Assembly (NCBI GenBank): GCA_949289045.1
Contig: CASEMN010000002.1
Coordinates: 186,001 to 250,000 of the forward strand
Source of the DNA: an uncultured Oscillospiraceae bacterium
Lineage (GTDB): Bacteria; Bacillota; Clostridia; Oscillospirales; Acutalibacteraceae
Length of the DNA stretch: 64,000 bases
Reading direction: 5' to 3'
Below the pieces are notes generated by a model. That model ran no database searches. It saw only the letters and a program-made list of their open reading frames with translations, and was not told the origin of the DNA. This document shows positions 54,165 to 63,769 of this stretch, one piece after another (the stretch's first letter is position 1; each line of letters begins with the position of its first letter). A program made the position numbers and the translations under genes.

Positions 54165-55251
54165 AAAACTTAAAATATCCGTTTTCGGTGAAAGTCACGG
54201 CGCAGGAATAGGCGTTGTAATAGACGGTATTCTTCCCGGAGCCGAGATAGACCTTGAAGAAGTCAGATTTCAGATGTCGAGGCGCAGTCCCGGAGGCGTT
54301 GAAGGCTCCACAAAGCGCAATGAAGCCGATGAATTTGAAATACTCTCCGGTATGCTTGAAAACAGAACAACCGGTGCTCCTTTATGTGCCTTTATCCGCA
54401 ACACAAATACCCGCTCCGGAGATTACGGAAATATCGCACTGCTTCCCCGTCCATCACATGCCGATTATACTGGCTTTGTAAGGTACAATGGCTTTAACGA
54501 CATAAGAGGCGGAGGTCATTTTTCAGGCCGCCTTACGGCTCCCATAGTCTTTGCAGGCAGTGTTTGCAGGCAGATTTTGGAGAAAAATGGCATCATGATC
54601 GGTGCACATATATACAGAATAGGTAGTGTAAAGGATACTCCATTTACAGATTGTGAAATTCCCTCGGAGCTTTTAAAAAGCCTTACAAGGGAAAGATTTT
54701 GCACAATAGATAAAGAAGCCGCCGAAAAAATGAAGGTGGAAATCGAAAGAGCAAGGCTTCAGGCTGACAGCATAGGGGGAATTGTAGAATGTGCTGTAAC
54801 AGGACTTCCCGCCGGCATAGGTTCACCTATGTTTGAAACAGTTGAGGGGCGTTTGGCTTCAATGATGTTTTCGGTTCCCGCAGTAAAGGGAATAGAATTC
54901 GGCAAAGGCTTTGAAATTTCCGAAATGCTTGGCTCTCAGGCAAATGATCCATTCTACTATGATGAAAACGGCGAAGTTAAAACGAAAACTAATAACAACG
55001 GCGGAATTTTAGGCGGTATCACTACGGGAATGCCTCTGATTTTCAGAACCGCTATAAAGCCTACGTCATCCATAGGCAAGGAGCAGGATACAATTAACTT
55101 ATCAGAAAAGAAAAACGATAAGCTCATAATAAAGGGACGTCATGACAGCTGCATTGCAGTACGTGCTGTTCCCGTTATAGAGGCAGCTGCAGCAGTTGCT
55201 ATAACTGATATACTTTTAAGCGAAGGATTTTTTTCACAAAGAGAGGATTAA
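54145..55251 (+). CDS. aroC: Chorismate synthase
   Basis: 368 residues. FGESHGAGIGVVIDG at the N-terminus, RRSPGG, RPSHADY, GGGHFSGR and the late GRHDSCIAVRAVPV are the chorismate synthase signatures. It removes phosphate from EPSP using reduced FMN. GGGAGG lies eight to nine bases before the ATG at 54145, inside the end of aroA. Confidence 0.96.
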   Translation: MSSIYGEKLKISVFGESHGAGIGVVIDGILPGAEIDLEEVRFQMSRRSPGGVEGSTKRNEADEFEILSGMLENRTTGAPLCAFIRNTNTRSGDYGNIALLPRPSHADYTGFVRYNGFNDIRGGGHFSGRLTAPIVFAGSVCRQILEKNGIMIGAHIYRIGSVKDTPFTDCEIPSELLKSLTRERFCTIDKEAAEKMKVEIERARLQADSIGGIVECAVTGLPAGIGSPMFETVEGRLASMMFSVPAVKGIEFGKGFEISEMLGSQANDPFYYDENGEVKTKTNNNGGILGGITTGMPLIFRTAIKPTSSIGKEQDTINLSEKKNDKLIIKGRHDSCIAVRAVPVIEAAAAVAITDILLSEGFFSQRED

Positions 55252-55254
55252 TAA

Positions 55255-56403
55255 ATGGGTTATTTAGACGAGGTAAGAAAAGAGATTGACGAAATAGACG
55301 AAAAGCTGCTTCCCCTGATTATAAGGCGTATGGACGCCGCAAAAAAGGTGGCAGCAATCAAAAAGGAACACAATATTCCTGTACTCAACTCCCAAAGGGA
55401 GGACGAAATACTTAAAGAGATGAGCGAAAAAGGTGGAGAATACTCTGCGGCTGTAAAAATCGCCTATTCAACTTTTATGGATATAAGCAGAGCTTTACAG
55501 CACGAAATTTTAGGTTCAGGAGAAGCTCTGAGAAAGGAAATCACCACAGGATGCTCGGAAAAAGGCGCAGAAAATCCCAAAGTAATCTGTCAGGGCACTG
55601 AGGGAGCTTATTCTGCCAAGGCTGCGGAGCTGTTCTTTAACAATACTCCCGGATACAGCCGCTTTTTCTGCCAGAGCTTTGAGGAGATTTTCTCTTCCGT
55701 CGCTTCCGGAGAAGCCGATTTCGGAGTTGTACCAGTTGAAAATTCTACAGCCGGCTCCGTACACGAAAATTTTGACCTTATAATGAAATACAGGCTGTTC
55801 ATTGCAGGAGCCATTGACCTTCCCGTTTGCCACTGCCTGTGCGCCGCCGAGGGAGCTGAAATGGATACCATAAACGACGTTATCTCCCATCCTCAGGGAC
55901 TTATGCAGTGCAAGGAGTTTACGGAAAAGCATGGATTTAACACCATAAGCGCCGAAAACACCGCATTTGCCGCCGAAAGAGTATCCCAAAGCGGCAGAAC
56001 GGATATCGCCGCCATTTGCTCAGAGGAAGCCGCTAAAAAATTCGGACTTAAAATTCTCCAGAAGAATATTCAGTCCGTTCCCCACAACACCACCCGTTTT
56101 CTTATTCTCTCAAAAAAGCTGATTATCCCTGAAAATGCAGATAAGATCAGCCTTATCTTTTCAATTCCTCACGTTACCGGTTCACTTTACCGCATTCTCG
56201 GCAGATTTGCCATATGCGGCCTTAACCTTACAAAACTGGAATCAAGACCGGCCAAGGACTCAGGTTTCAGTTACTTTTTCTATCTGGATTTTACAGGTTC
56301 TGTACGTGACAGTGAAACCATGAACCTTTTATGCGCTCTTTACGATGAGCTTCCTGAGTTCACGTTTTTAGGAAATTTCCGTGAAATAACTAAAAAAATG
56401 TGA
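55255..56403 (+). CDS. pheA: Bifunctional chorismate mutase / prephenate dehydratase
   Basis: 382 residues. Residues 1-85 are an AroQ-type chorismate mutase (VRKEIDEIDEKLLPLIIRRM), about 105-285 the prephenate dehydratase (CQGTEGAYS, PVENSTAGSVHE, NTTRFLIL), and about 300-378 an ACT domain with the ESRP motif that binds phenylalanine for feedback. It commits chorismate to phenylalanine. The last gene of the aro operon, just 3 bp after aroC, which explains a Phe-rich leader peptide upstream. Confidence 0.96.
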   Translation: MGYLDEVRKEIDEIDEKLLPLIIRRMDAAKKVAAIKKEHNIPVLNSQREDEILKEMSEKGGEYSAAVKIAYSTFMDISRALQHEILGSGEALRKEITTGCSEKGAENPKVICQGTEGAYSAKAAELFFNNTPGYSRFFCQSFEEIFSSVASGEADFGVVPVENSTAGSVHENFDLIMKYRLFIAGAIDLPVCHCLCAAEGAEMDTINDVISHPQGLMQCKEFTEKHGFNTISAENTAFAAERVSQSGRTDIAAICSEEAAKKFGLKILQKNIQSVPHNTTRFLILSKKLIIPENADKISLIFSIPHVTGSLYRILGRFAICGLNLTKLESRPAKDSGFSYFFYLDFTGSVRDSETMNLLCALYDELPEFTFLGNFREITKKM

Positions 56404-56444
56404 ATCGATATTTTAGCACCTGAAAATCATATAAAATAAATGCA

Positions 56445-56484
56445 AAAACACGGCTTCGGATATTATATCCTCAGCCGTGTTTTT
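56445..56484. terminator. Bidirectional terminator between pheA and araD
   Basis: AAAACACGGCT and AGCCGTGTTTT pair, with an inner GGATAT/ATATCC stem, and T-runs on both strands. It ends both converging operons. Confidence 0.92.
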
Positions 56485-56508
56485 TATCTGCAATTTATGT
56501 AATATTTA

Positions 56509-57204
56509 TCAGCCCTGACCGTAATAGGCATTTGCCCCGTGCTTTCTGAGATAATGCTTATCAAGCAGTTCCTGCTGCATAGGCAAAATACCAGAATCAA
56601 GCTGCAAGCAGTGGAAAGCCATAAATGCCACCTCTTCAAGGACAACGGCATTGTGTACGGCTTCCATGGCGTCCTTGCCCCAGGCAAAGGGACCGTGGGA
56701 AGCTACCAAAGCAGCGGGAACCTGAGAGGGATCTATCCCTTTTAAACGCAGGGTTTCAATTATCACGTTACCCGTTTCCTTTTCATATTCTCCGTTAATC
56801 TCTTCCGGAGTCATAAGGCGGGTACAGGGAATTTCACCGTAGAAATAATCGCCGTGGGTAGTGCCTAAAGCAGGTATTCCCCTTTTTGACTGAGCAAAGG
56901 TAGTAGCCCAGCGTGAATGGGTATGTACAATACCGCCAATTGACGGAAAAGCCTTATAAAGAGCCACATGGGTAGGTGTGTCGGAGGAAGGCTTATACTT
57001 TCCTTCCACAACTTTACCGTCCAAATCCACAACTACCATATCCTCGGGCTTCATAGTGTCGTATTCGACCCCTGAGGGCTTAATAACTACAAGTCCTGTC
57101 TCTTTGTCAATGGCGGATACATTGCCCCATGTGAAAGTGACAAGCCCGTATTTTGGCAGCTCTAAATTAGCTTTGCAGACAAGTTCCTTTAAATTTTCAA
57201 GCAT
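56509..57204 (-). CDS. araD: L-ribulose-5-phosphate 4-epimerase
   Basis: 231 residues, typical length. Class II aldolase-fold metal site: [12 protein letters not shown], then THGDYFYG, and SHGPFAWG. It converts L-ribulose-5-phosphate to D-xylulose-5-phosphate. GAGGTGG precedes the ATG. Last gene of the isomerase-kinase-epimerase operon, 10 bp after the kinase. Confidence 0.95.
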   Translation of the reverse strand: MLENLKELVCKANLELPKYGLVTFTWGNVSAIDKETGLVVIKPSGVEYDTMKPEDMVVVDLDGKVVEGKYKPSSDTPTHVALYKAFPSIGGIVHTHSRWATTFAQSKRGIPALGTTHGDYFYGEIPCTRLMTPEEINGEYEKETGNVIIETLRLKGIDPSQVPAALVASHGPFAWGKDAMEAVHNAVVLEEVAFMAFHCLQLDSGILPMQQELLDKHYLRKHGANAYYGQG

Positions 57205-57214
57205 TCAATCCACC

Positions 57215-58744
57215 TCAGATAACTTCAACGGCTTTGCCCTCTACTTTAAGCAATGCCTTATATTTTTTAATATAGCTATTGAATCCCGCAACATCTGCTG
57301 CCTCAGGCTCGAGAGTTGAGCCGATGACATCGGCGAATACACGGTTATTAAGATAATCCTCCAGAGTTTCGCCTTTATCCTTAGTGACTTTGTATGCTGA
57401 AAGCAAAGCCATACCGTAAGGTCCGCCCTCACCTGCTGTTTCCATACAGGTAACAGGTGCATTGCAGGCAGCGGCCATGTACTTTTGTCCCACAACGGGA
57501 GTTTTAAACAGTCCGCCGTGTCCTGTAAGGCTGTCGATTTTAACATTTTCCTCTGCCAGAATATCCATGCCGATTTTTAAAGTTGACATGGTGGAATATA
57601 AAGTGGCACGGAAAAAGTTTGCAAGAGTAAATTTACTGTCAGGAAGACGAACTACCATGGGACGACCTGCATCAAGGTGTGTTACACCCTCGCCTGCCAT
57701 ATAATTGCAGACAAGTACGCCGCCGCAGTCTGCATCTCCCTCAAGGCTCTTTTCGTAAAGTTTAGTGTACACTTCTCCCTTTGAAGGCTCGGCTCCGAAA
57801 AGCTCGGCTGTCTCGCCCAGTACACTGACCCATGCATTGCTGTCGTTGGTACAGTTATTGCAGTGAACCATGGCTACGGCCTTGCCAGTGGGAGTAGTGA
57901 CCAAATCTATTTCTTCGTATACCTTTTTCAGCGGACGCTCAAGAACCACCATTGAGAAAATTGAAGTACCCGCTGAAACATTACCGGTTCTCGGCGCCAC
58001 GGCGTTTGTAGCAGTCATACCGGTTCCGGCATCTCCCTCCGCAGGAGCAAAGGGGATACCAACGGGCAGCAAATTATCAATAAGTTTTGCACCGCTCTCA
58101 GTTAAAGCACCCGCATCGTCTCCCGCCACAAGAACTTTCGGAAGAATGTCGGGAAGGCTCCAGGGCATACTGCGAACTGCCGGGAGATTATTAAACTTTT
58201 CAAGCATTTTTGCGTCATAGTCAAGAGTTTCGGAATCGATTGGGAAAATTCCCGATGCCTCTCCTATTCCCACAGCATTGACGCCTGTAAGCATATAATG
58301 AATATATCCTGCAAGGGTTGTGATGTGAGCAATTTTTTCAATATGCTCTTCACCGTTCAGCACTGCCTGATACAAATGGGCAACAGACCACCGCTGGGGA
58401 ATATTGAAACTGAAAAGCTCTGTAAGCTCTCCGGCCGCCTCGGCAGTCATGGTATTCTGCCAGGTTCTGAAAGGCACAAGAAGATTCCATTCCTTATCAA
58501 ATGCCAGATAGCCGTGCATCATTGCAGAAACGCCCATGGATGCAATTTCCTCACGGTTTTTAACCTTTGAAAGAGCTTCTTTTAGTCCCTGCCATGCTTC
58601 CGCCAGATCATAGGTCCAAATGCCATTTTCAAAGGTGCTTTCCCAAACATAATCTCCGGAAGATATCGGCTTATATGTCTCATCAATCGCTACGGCTTTT
58701 ATTCTTGTAGAGCCGAATTCTATACCTAAATACTGCTTACTCAT
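57215..58744 (-). CDS. FGGY-family sugar kinase, probable L-ribulokinase
   Basis: 509 residues. N-terminal LGIEFGSTRIKAVAID is the phosphate-1 motif of FGGY kinases, GNVSAGTSIFSM the adenosine/phosphate-2 region, and LTGHGGLFKTP the late FGGY signature. By position between a sugar isomerase and araD it most likely phosphorylates L-ribulose, but xylulose cannot be excluded from sequence alone. GGGG lies before the ATG, three bases after the isomerase stop. Confidence 0.85.
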   Translation of the reverse strand: MSKQYLGIEFGSTRIKAVAIDETYKPISSGDYVWESTFENGIWTYDLAEAWQGLKEALSKVKNREEIASMGVSAMMHGYLAFDKEWNLLVPFRTWQNTMTAEAAGELTELFSFNIPQRWSVAHLYQAVLNGEEHIEKIAHITTLAGYIHYMLTGVNAVGIGEASGIFPIDSETLDYDAKMLEKFNNLPAVRSMPWSLPDILPKVLVAGDDAGALTESGAKLIDNLLPVGIPFAPAEGDAGTGMTATNAVAPRTGNVSAGTSIFSMVVLERPLKKVYEEIDLVTTPTGKAVAMVHCNNCTNDSNAWVSVLGETAELFGAEPSKGEVYTKLYEKSLEGDADCGGVLVCNYMAGEGVTHLDAGRPMVVRLPDSKFTLANFFRATLYSTMSTLKIGMDILAEENVKIDSLTGHGGLFKTPVVGQKYMAAACNAPVTCMETAGEGGPYGMALLSAYKVTKDKGETLEDYLNNRVFADVIGSTLEPEAADVAGFNSYIKKYKALLKVEGKAVEVI

Positions 58745-58747
58745 ATT

Positions 58748-60220
58748 TTAACCCCATGGATTCTCAGTTGCATAAGGAAGTGATTTCGGCTGATTGTAGG
58801 ATATATCCTTAACGCCAAGGTACTTGAACACCTCGTAAAGAGCCTTGCCGTAATGTCCGAAAGCTACTGCTCCGTGGTGAGGATAGCGTTTCTGAATGAG
58901 CACATGACGATAGAAGCGTCCCATTTCGGGAATTGCAAATACACCTATGCCGCCGAAAGAACGTGTCTTAACGGGCAGCACCTCGCCCTGAGCAATATAG
59001 GAACGAAGATTGCCCTCGCTGTCGCACTGGAGACGATAGAAAGTGATGTCGGAAGCTGCAATATCTCCCTCAAGAGTACCTCTTGTAAAGTCGGGCTCGG
59101 AATCCTTCGGCTCAAGAAGGCGGTGCTGAATAAGCTGATACTTAACGGCACAGTCGCTGCACATCTTGCAGCTGGGAGTGTTGCCGCAGTGGAAGCCCAT
59201 AAAGGTATCGGTAAGCTTATAATCGAATTTACCAGCTATATCCTCGTCATAAATATACTTAGGAACGGAGTTATTGATATCAAGAAGTGTAACTGCGTCA
59301 TCGGAAACACAGGCGCCGATATATTCGCTGAGTGCACCGTATATATCGACTTCGCATGCTACGGGAATACCCTTTGCAGCAAGGCGTGAATTTACATAGC
59401 AGGGCTCAAAGCCAAAGGTCTCAGGGAAAGCCGGCCAGCATTTATCGGCAAATACCACATATTTTCTCGCACCCTTGTGCTCCTCAGCCCAGTCAAAAAG
59501 TGTCAGCTCAAACTGAGCCATTCTCTGGAGCAGGTCGGGATAATAACGTCCCTCACCCATTTCCTTTGCCATATCGTCACAGACTTCCGGAATTCTGGGA
59601 TCGTTAGCATGAGCTTTGTATGCAACAAGCAAATCGAGCTCAGAATTTTCCTCAATTTCCACACCCAGCTCATAAAGTCCCTTTATGGGAGCGTTGCAGG
59701 CGAAGAAATCCTGAGGACGTGGTCCAAAAGTTATGATTTTAAGATTCTGTACTCCTACTATACCTCTTGCTATAGGAATAAACTCTTTAATCATTTCCGC
59801 AGCTTCTTCAGCTGTACCAACGGGATACTCGGGAATATATGCCTTCAAGTGGCGCATACCCAGATTGTAAGAGCAGTTGAGCATACCGCAGTAAGCGTCA
59901 CCGCGGCCGTTGATAAGGTCTCCGTCACCTTCAGCAGCCGCAACATACATAACAGGGCCACTGAACTTCTGAGCGATAAGTGTTTCGGGAGTTTCAGGGC
60001 CGAAATTTCCAAGGAATACTGCAAGAGCGTTGCATCCGGCTTTTTCTACATCTGCCAAAGCTGCAAGAGCATCCTTCTCATTCTCAACGGTAATAGGACA
60101 TTCGTACAGTCCCTCACCATAGGCGGCGACGATATTCTTTCTGCGCTGATTTGACAGCTCAATTGGGAAACAGTCGCGGGATACGGCAATAATGCCAAGT
60201 TTAATTTCTGGAATATTCAT
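58748..60220 (-). CDS. L-fucose/L-arabinose isomerase family protein
   Basis: 490 residues. It does not have the usual bacterial AraA sequence; it looks like the fucose-isomerase-type family (VSRDCFPIELSNQRRKNIV, FLGNFGPETPETL, KCWPAFPETFG with the likely metal Glu/Asp, and GFHCGNTPSCKMC). Context with a kinase and araD suggests L-arabinose to L-ribulose. The cysteine-rich CKMCSDC segment is unusual for a sugar isomerase. AAAGGAGAGG precedes the ATG. It is the first gene of the operon. Confidence 0.85.
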   Translation of the reverse strand: MNIPEIKLGIIAVSRDCFPIELSNQRRKNIVAAYGEGLYECPITVENEKDALAALADVEKAGCNALAVFLGNFGPETPETLIAQKFSGPVMYVAAAEGDGDLINGRGDAYCGMLNCSYNLGMRHLKAYIPEYPVGTAEEAAEMIKEFIPIARGIVGVQNLKIITFGPRPQDFFACNAPIKGLYELGVEIEENSELDLLVAYKAHANDPRIPEVCDDMAKEMGEGRYYPDLLQRMAQFELTLFDWAEEHKGARKYVVFADKCWPAFPETFGFEPCYVNSRLAAKGIPVACEVDIYGALSEYIGACVSDDAVTLLDINNSVPKYIYDEDIAGKFDYKLTDTFMGFHCGNTPSCKMCSDCAVKYQLIQHRLLEPKDSEPDFTRGTLEGDIAASDITFYRLQCDSEGNLRSYIAQGEVLPVKTRSFGGIGVFAIPEMGRFYRHVLIQKRYPHHGAVAFGHYGKALYEVFKYLGVKDISYNQPKSLPYATENPWG

Positions 60221-60945
60221 GTCTTTCCTCTCCTTTATTTAAAGCAAATTTGCAATATTAAAGCCTTTATTTATGTATGACTTCAATTGATTTTTTCATG
60301 TTTAAATAATTTTGCTGTTTTAATTTATTTAACTGAAAAATAAACGTACACTTTTAATTTTTAAACACAATTATACTCTGATATTGTATATTTAATTAAA
60401 ATTATACGTTAAATTATACTGGAATTTTGTGAGAAAAACAAGTACCGTAAGGCATAATGAAGTTATAATTAACAGAGATTTTATGAACTTTTATACTGCA
60501 AAAAACCTTATGTCAGACAGTACTTAAAGCCGTACTATTAAAAATATAAATCAGCTGTCAGAAACTGAATTTTTTTCGTTCATTTGCCGGAAAAAGCACA
60601 GAGAAACTCTAACCTTATAAATAGGACATACCAAAAAGCTGAAAGATATTGAAAGTTACGTATTTCTATGATAAAATGAAGCGTTGTGATAAACTTATAT
60701 TTAGTCTGTAAGAAGTTAGTTTATTAAACGCTTTTCTGTATATTTTGAAGGGTATATACACTGCAAACAGAATTTAATTTGCGTTTTAAAAAAACCTTAC
60801 AGATTATTAGGCAATACGATTATTAAAACAGCAATAACCCAAGCTGCATCGTCTTAAATAAAAGGCGTAAAAAGGGCGTAGAAAAAATTTACAGAAAGGC
60901 AGAATGCCTTTAAAATCAAAGGTTTCTGAACAGGTAGATGGAATT
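60221..60945. other. AT-rich intergenic region between sugar operon and ychF
   Basis: No credible gene. It should hold the sugar-operon promoter, which I cannot place with certainty. A weak half-match to an AraR-like site, ACGTAC (60344-60349), occurs but lacks the flanks. A plus-strand promoter lies at 60649-60677. After it, AAGCGTT..ATAAACT (60679-60695) can pair with AGTTTAT..AACGCTT (60718-60733), followed by a T-rich stretch. Confidence 0.5.
60649..60677 (+). promoter_or_regulatory. Plus-strand promoter upstream of ychF
   Basis: TTGAAA, 17-bp spacer, TAAAAT preceded by TGA. It would give ychF a leader of about 260 nt, or drive a short RNA ending at the hairpin near 60733. Confidence 0.45.
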
Positions 60946-62040
60946 ATGAAATTAGGTATCGTAGGTTTGCCAAACGTCGGCAAAAGTACTCTTTTCAATG
61001 CAATTACAAACGCCGGAGCTCAGTCGGCAAACTATGCTTTCTGCACAATTGAGCCCAATGTCGGCGTTGTTGCCGTTCCCGATGAAAGACTTGATAAGCT
61101 CACCGAAATGTATTCTCCCGACAAAACCACTCATGCAACAATCGAGTTTGTCGATATTGCAGGTCTTGTAAAGGGTGCATCAAAAGGCGAAGGTCTCGGA
61201 AACAAATTCCTCTCTCACATCCGTGAGGTTGATGCCATAATCCACGTTGTCCGCTGCTTTGATAACGACGATATTATCCACGTTGAGGGAAGCGTTGACC
61301 CCGCAAGAGACATTGAAACCATTAACCTTGAGCTCATCCTCTCCGATATAGAAATGGTCGAAAGAAGAATTGACCGCTCCTCAAAGGCTATGAAAGGCGA
61401 CAAATCCCTTGCCGGCGAAGTTGAGTTCCTTAAAAAACTTAAAGCTCACCTTGAAGAAGGTCTTTCTGCACGTTCTCTCGAATGTGATGAAGACGAAAAA
61501 GCTATTATGGACTCTGTAGCTCTCCTCTCATCAAAGCCCGTCATCTACGCCTGCAACATGAGCGAAGAGGACTTTATGAATAACATAGAAACCAATGTCC
61601 GCTTTAACGCAGTACGTAAAATAGCTGAAGAAGAGGGCTCTGAGGTACTTCCCATCTGTGCAGAACTTGAAGCTCAGATTGCACCCCTTGAAAAGGAAGA
61701 AAAAGAGCTTTTCCTCAGCGAGTTAGGTCTTGAAAAAAGCGGCCTTGACAGGCTTATTAAGAGCAGTTATCATCTTTTAGGACTTATTTCCTACCTTACC
61801 GCCGGAAAGCCGGAGGTTCGTGCCTGGACAATTAAAAACGGTACTAAAGCTCCTCAGGCTGCCGGAAAGATACACTCCGACTTTGAAAGAGGATTTATCC
61901 GCGCCGAAGTTATCGCTTATGACGATCTTATAGAGTGCGGCAGTATGGCGGCAGCAAAGGAAAAGGGCCTTGTAAGAAGCGAAGGCAAGGAATACGTCAT
62001 GAAAGACGGAGATATTGTTCTTTTCAGATTCAACGTTTAA
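60946..62040 (+). CDS. ychF: Redox/ribosome-associated GTPase-like ATPase
   Basis: 364 residues, full length. The Obg-family G1 motif is GLPNVGKST (7-15), G3 is DIAGLVKGASKGEGLGN, and the specificity region reads ACNMSEED rather than NKxD, which fits the ATP preference of YchF/OLA1. The C-terminal TGS domain ends in VMKDGDIVLFRFNV. It binds ribosomes and takes part in stress response. The frame is open to 60904, but the ATG at 60946 gives the family N-terminus. The PC4-like gene follows 20 bp later. Confidence 0.95.
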   Translation: MKLGIVGLPNVGKSTLFNAITNAGAQSANYAFCTIEPNVGVVAVPDERLDKLTEMYSPDKTTHATIEFVDIAGLVKGASKGEGLGNKFLSHIREVDAIIHVVRCFDNDDIIHVEGSVDPARDIETINLELILSDIEMVERRIDRSSKAMKGDKSLAGEVEFLKKLKAHLEEGLSARSLECDEDEKAIMDSVALLSSKPVIYACNMSEEDFMNNIETNVRFNAVRKIAEEEGSEVLPICAELEAQIAPLEKEEKELFLSELGLEKSGLDRLIKSSYHLLGLISYLTAGKPEVRAWTIKNGTKAPQAAGKIHSDFERGFIRAEVIAYDDLIECGSMAAAKEKGLVRSEGKEYVMKDGDIVLFRFNV

Positions 62041-62060
62041 TTATTAAGGAGGATTTTATT

Positions 62061-62294
62061 ATGGCAGAGATTAAATATGAGATAACAGAGGAAATCGGCG
62101 TACTTTCAGAGAATCCCAAGGGCTGGACAAAAGAGCTTAACCTTGTAAGCTGGAACGACAGAGCACCTAAGTTTGACCTTAGAGAGTGGGCTCCCGATCA
62201 CTCAAAAATGGCTAAGGGAATAACCCTTAACTTTGACGAAGCAAAGGCTCTCAGAGATTTTCTTAACGACTTCAATTTCGACGAGGAAGAATAA
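62061..62294 (+). CDS. PC4/YdbC-like ssDNA-binding protein
   Basis: 77 residues. The text (GWTKELNLVSWNDRAPKFDL, then REWAPDHSKMAKGITL) matches the YdbC/PC4 family, small proteins that bind single-stranded nucleic acid as dimers. AAGGAGG lies before the ATG. Probably co-transcribed with ychF; a strong terminator follows. Confidence 0.87.
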   Translation: MAEIKYEITEEIGVLSENPKGWTKELNLVSWNDRAPKFDLREWAPDHSKMAKGITLNFDEAKALRDFLNDFNFDEEE

Positions 62295-62308
62295 ACTAAA
62301 AGATATGC

Positions 62309-62344
62309 AAAAGGCTGTTATGGAAAAATCCGTAACAGCCTTTA
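62309..62344 (+). terminator. Terminator after the PC4-like gene
   Basis: AAAGGCTGTTA and TAACAGCCTTT form an 11-bp stem (extended at the loop), followed by ATTTTTTT. Confidence 0.92.
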
Positions 62345-62361
62345 TTTTTTTGGTTTTTACT

Positions 62362-63741
62362 TTAAAAACTTTCAATCTCTTTTCCGTTTACGGTTCCCGC
62401 TCTGTAAGAATCCAAAGCACCTTTACCTGTAAAACGGTCAAAGATGAGATTTTCAGTATTATCCGCATCGACGGCATATTTATATGTGTCACAGACATTG
62501 CCCCAAAGCATCTTTGTCTTTGAAACTGTGATGTTCTTAGCGTATCTTATAAAGAAGCCTGCATTGTCGTACTTTTCAACACCGTAATCTATACAGGGTC
62601 TTAAATCATAGCATCCACATGGCCATTTTGAAGTTTTTGTAACTTCAACGGAGCAGTTTTCAAAAGTGATATCCTCGATATAGTTTTCGCTGTTACCGTG
62701 AATCAAAACTCCGTTTTCGCCCTTTGCAGTAATGTTGAAGAAACGGACATTTTTGATTTTACCACTCTTTGTGTTTTCGTCACGGTTAAAAGTGGTTATG
62801 GTAATTGGCTCCGCAGTGCCCCACCAGTCGGAACAGAAACGGCGGGTTTCGATAATGCAATTTGAAAAGCTCACATTTTCAACGTTTCCACCGTCTCTAA
62901 TCTGAATTGAAAGACCACGGTTAGAACGGCTGATTATGCAGTTATCAACTATTACGTTTCTGAAATCTCCTACACCCTCAGTTCCGATTTTTATAGCCGC
63001 AGAGGTAGAAACAAGAGTACAGCCTGAAATGATTATGTTTTCACAGGGACCGTATTCGCTGTTGCCCTTTGATGATTTAAGACAGATACAGTCGTCGGCA
63101 CACTCAATATGGCAATTAGTAATCCTTACATTGCAGCAGTGATCAGGGTCTATTCCATCGCTGTTTGCAACGTCAAGGTCGTTGAGAATCCTTATTTTAT
63201 CAATTTCCACATCATAGCAGCCTGCCGGATGAAGAGTCCAGAAGGGAGCATCTTTTATAGTTACGTCCTTAAAGCTTATGTGCTTACTGTTCTCAACGTA
63301 GATAACCGTGGGACGGGGATAAAAATCACCTGTCACATAATACTGGCTTTTGCGGTTTACAAAGCTGTGACCGTTTGCATCAATGGTTCCCTCACCTGTT
63401 ATGGAAGCGCCGTCGGCTTCATATCCGTAGATAAACACAAAGCTGGGCTTTCCCGTTACAGGGTTACCAACAAGAGCGGTTTTAGGGTCATTTATCATAT
63501 TACAAGGTCTTATATAGCCCTCAATATCAGAAGTAGCTTTTAATACTGCTCCCTTTTGAAGATGAAGCTCTACATTTTTCTTAAGGCTTACGGAGTCTGA
63601 ATAGTAAACCTTTCCGCTTTCGAGAACTACGGTTCCTCCGCCGTTTTCGCTGCAGGTATCAATAGCTTTCTGAATGGCGGCGGCATCATTTGTTTTTCCG
63701 TCACCTAAAGCTCCGAAATCTTCTACTTTATATAATTTCAT
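62362..63741 (-). CDS. Glycoside hydrolase family 28-like (pectin-type)
   Basis: 459 residues forming a right-handed beta-helix. The GH28 acid residues are present: NSDGID (193-198) and ADDC (215-218). The usual GHG histidine site, where GHGxSIGS is expected, reads TSAAIKIGTE, and the usual RIK reads IRD (281-283). It has no signal peptide, so it probably acts inside the cell on short galacturonate-containing oligosaccharides, or on another glycoside. AGGAGGG precedes the ATG. The partial membrane gene is 28 bp upstream on the same strand. Confidence 0.85.
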   Translation of the reverse strand: MKLYKVEDFGALGDGKTNDAAAIQKAIDTCSENGGGTVVLESGKVYYSDSVSLKKNVELHLQKGAVLKATSDIEGYIRPCNMINDPKTALVGNPVTGKPSFVFIYGYEADGASITGEGTIDANGHSFVNRKSQYYVTGDFYPRPTVIYVENSKHISFKDVTIKDAPFWTLHPAGCYDVEIDKIRILNDLDVANSDGIDPDHCCNVRITNCHIECADDCICLKSSKGNSEYGPCENIIISGCTLVSTSAAIKIGTEGVGDFRNVIVDNCIISRSNRGLSIQIRDGGNVENVSFSNCIIETRRFCSDWWGTAEPITITTFNRDENTKSGKIKNVRFFNITAKGENGVLIHGNSENYIEDITFENCSVEVTKTSKWPCGCYDLRPCIDYGVEKYDNAGFFIRYAKNITVSKTKMLWGNVCDTYKYAVDADNTENLIFDRFTGKGALDSYRAGTVNGKEIESF

Positions 63742-63769
63742 AACTCATTACCCTCCTTAAACGCTGGGG

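Noticed and set aside
60340-60356. AraR operator near ACGTAC
   Set aside because: Only the central six bases match; both flanks differ from the ATTTGT-ACGTAC-AAAT type of site.
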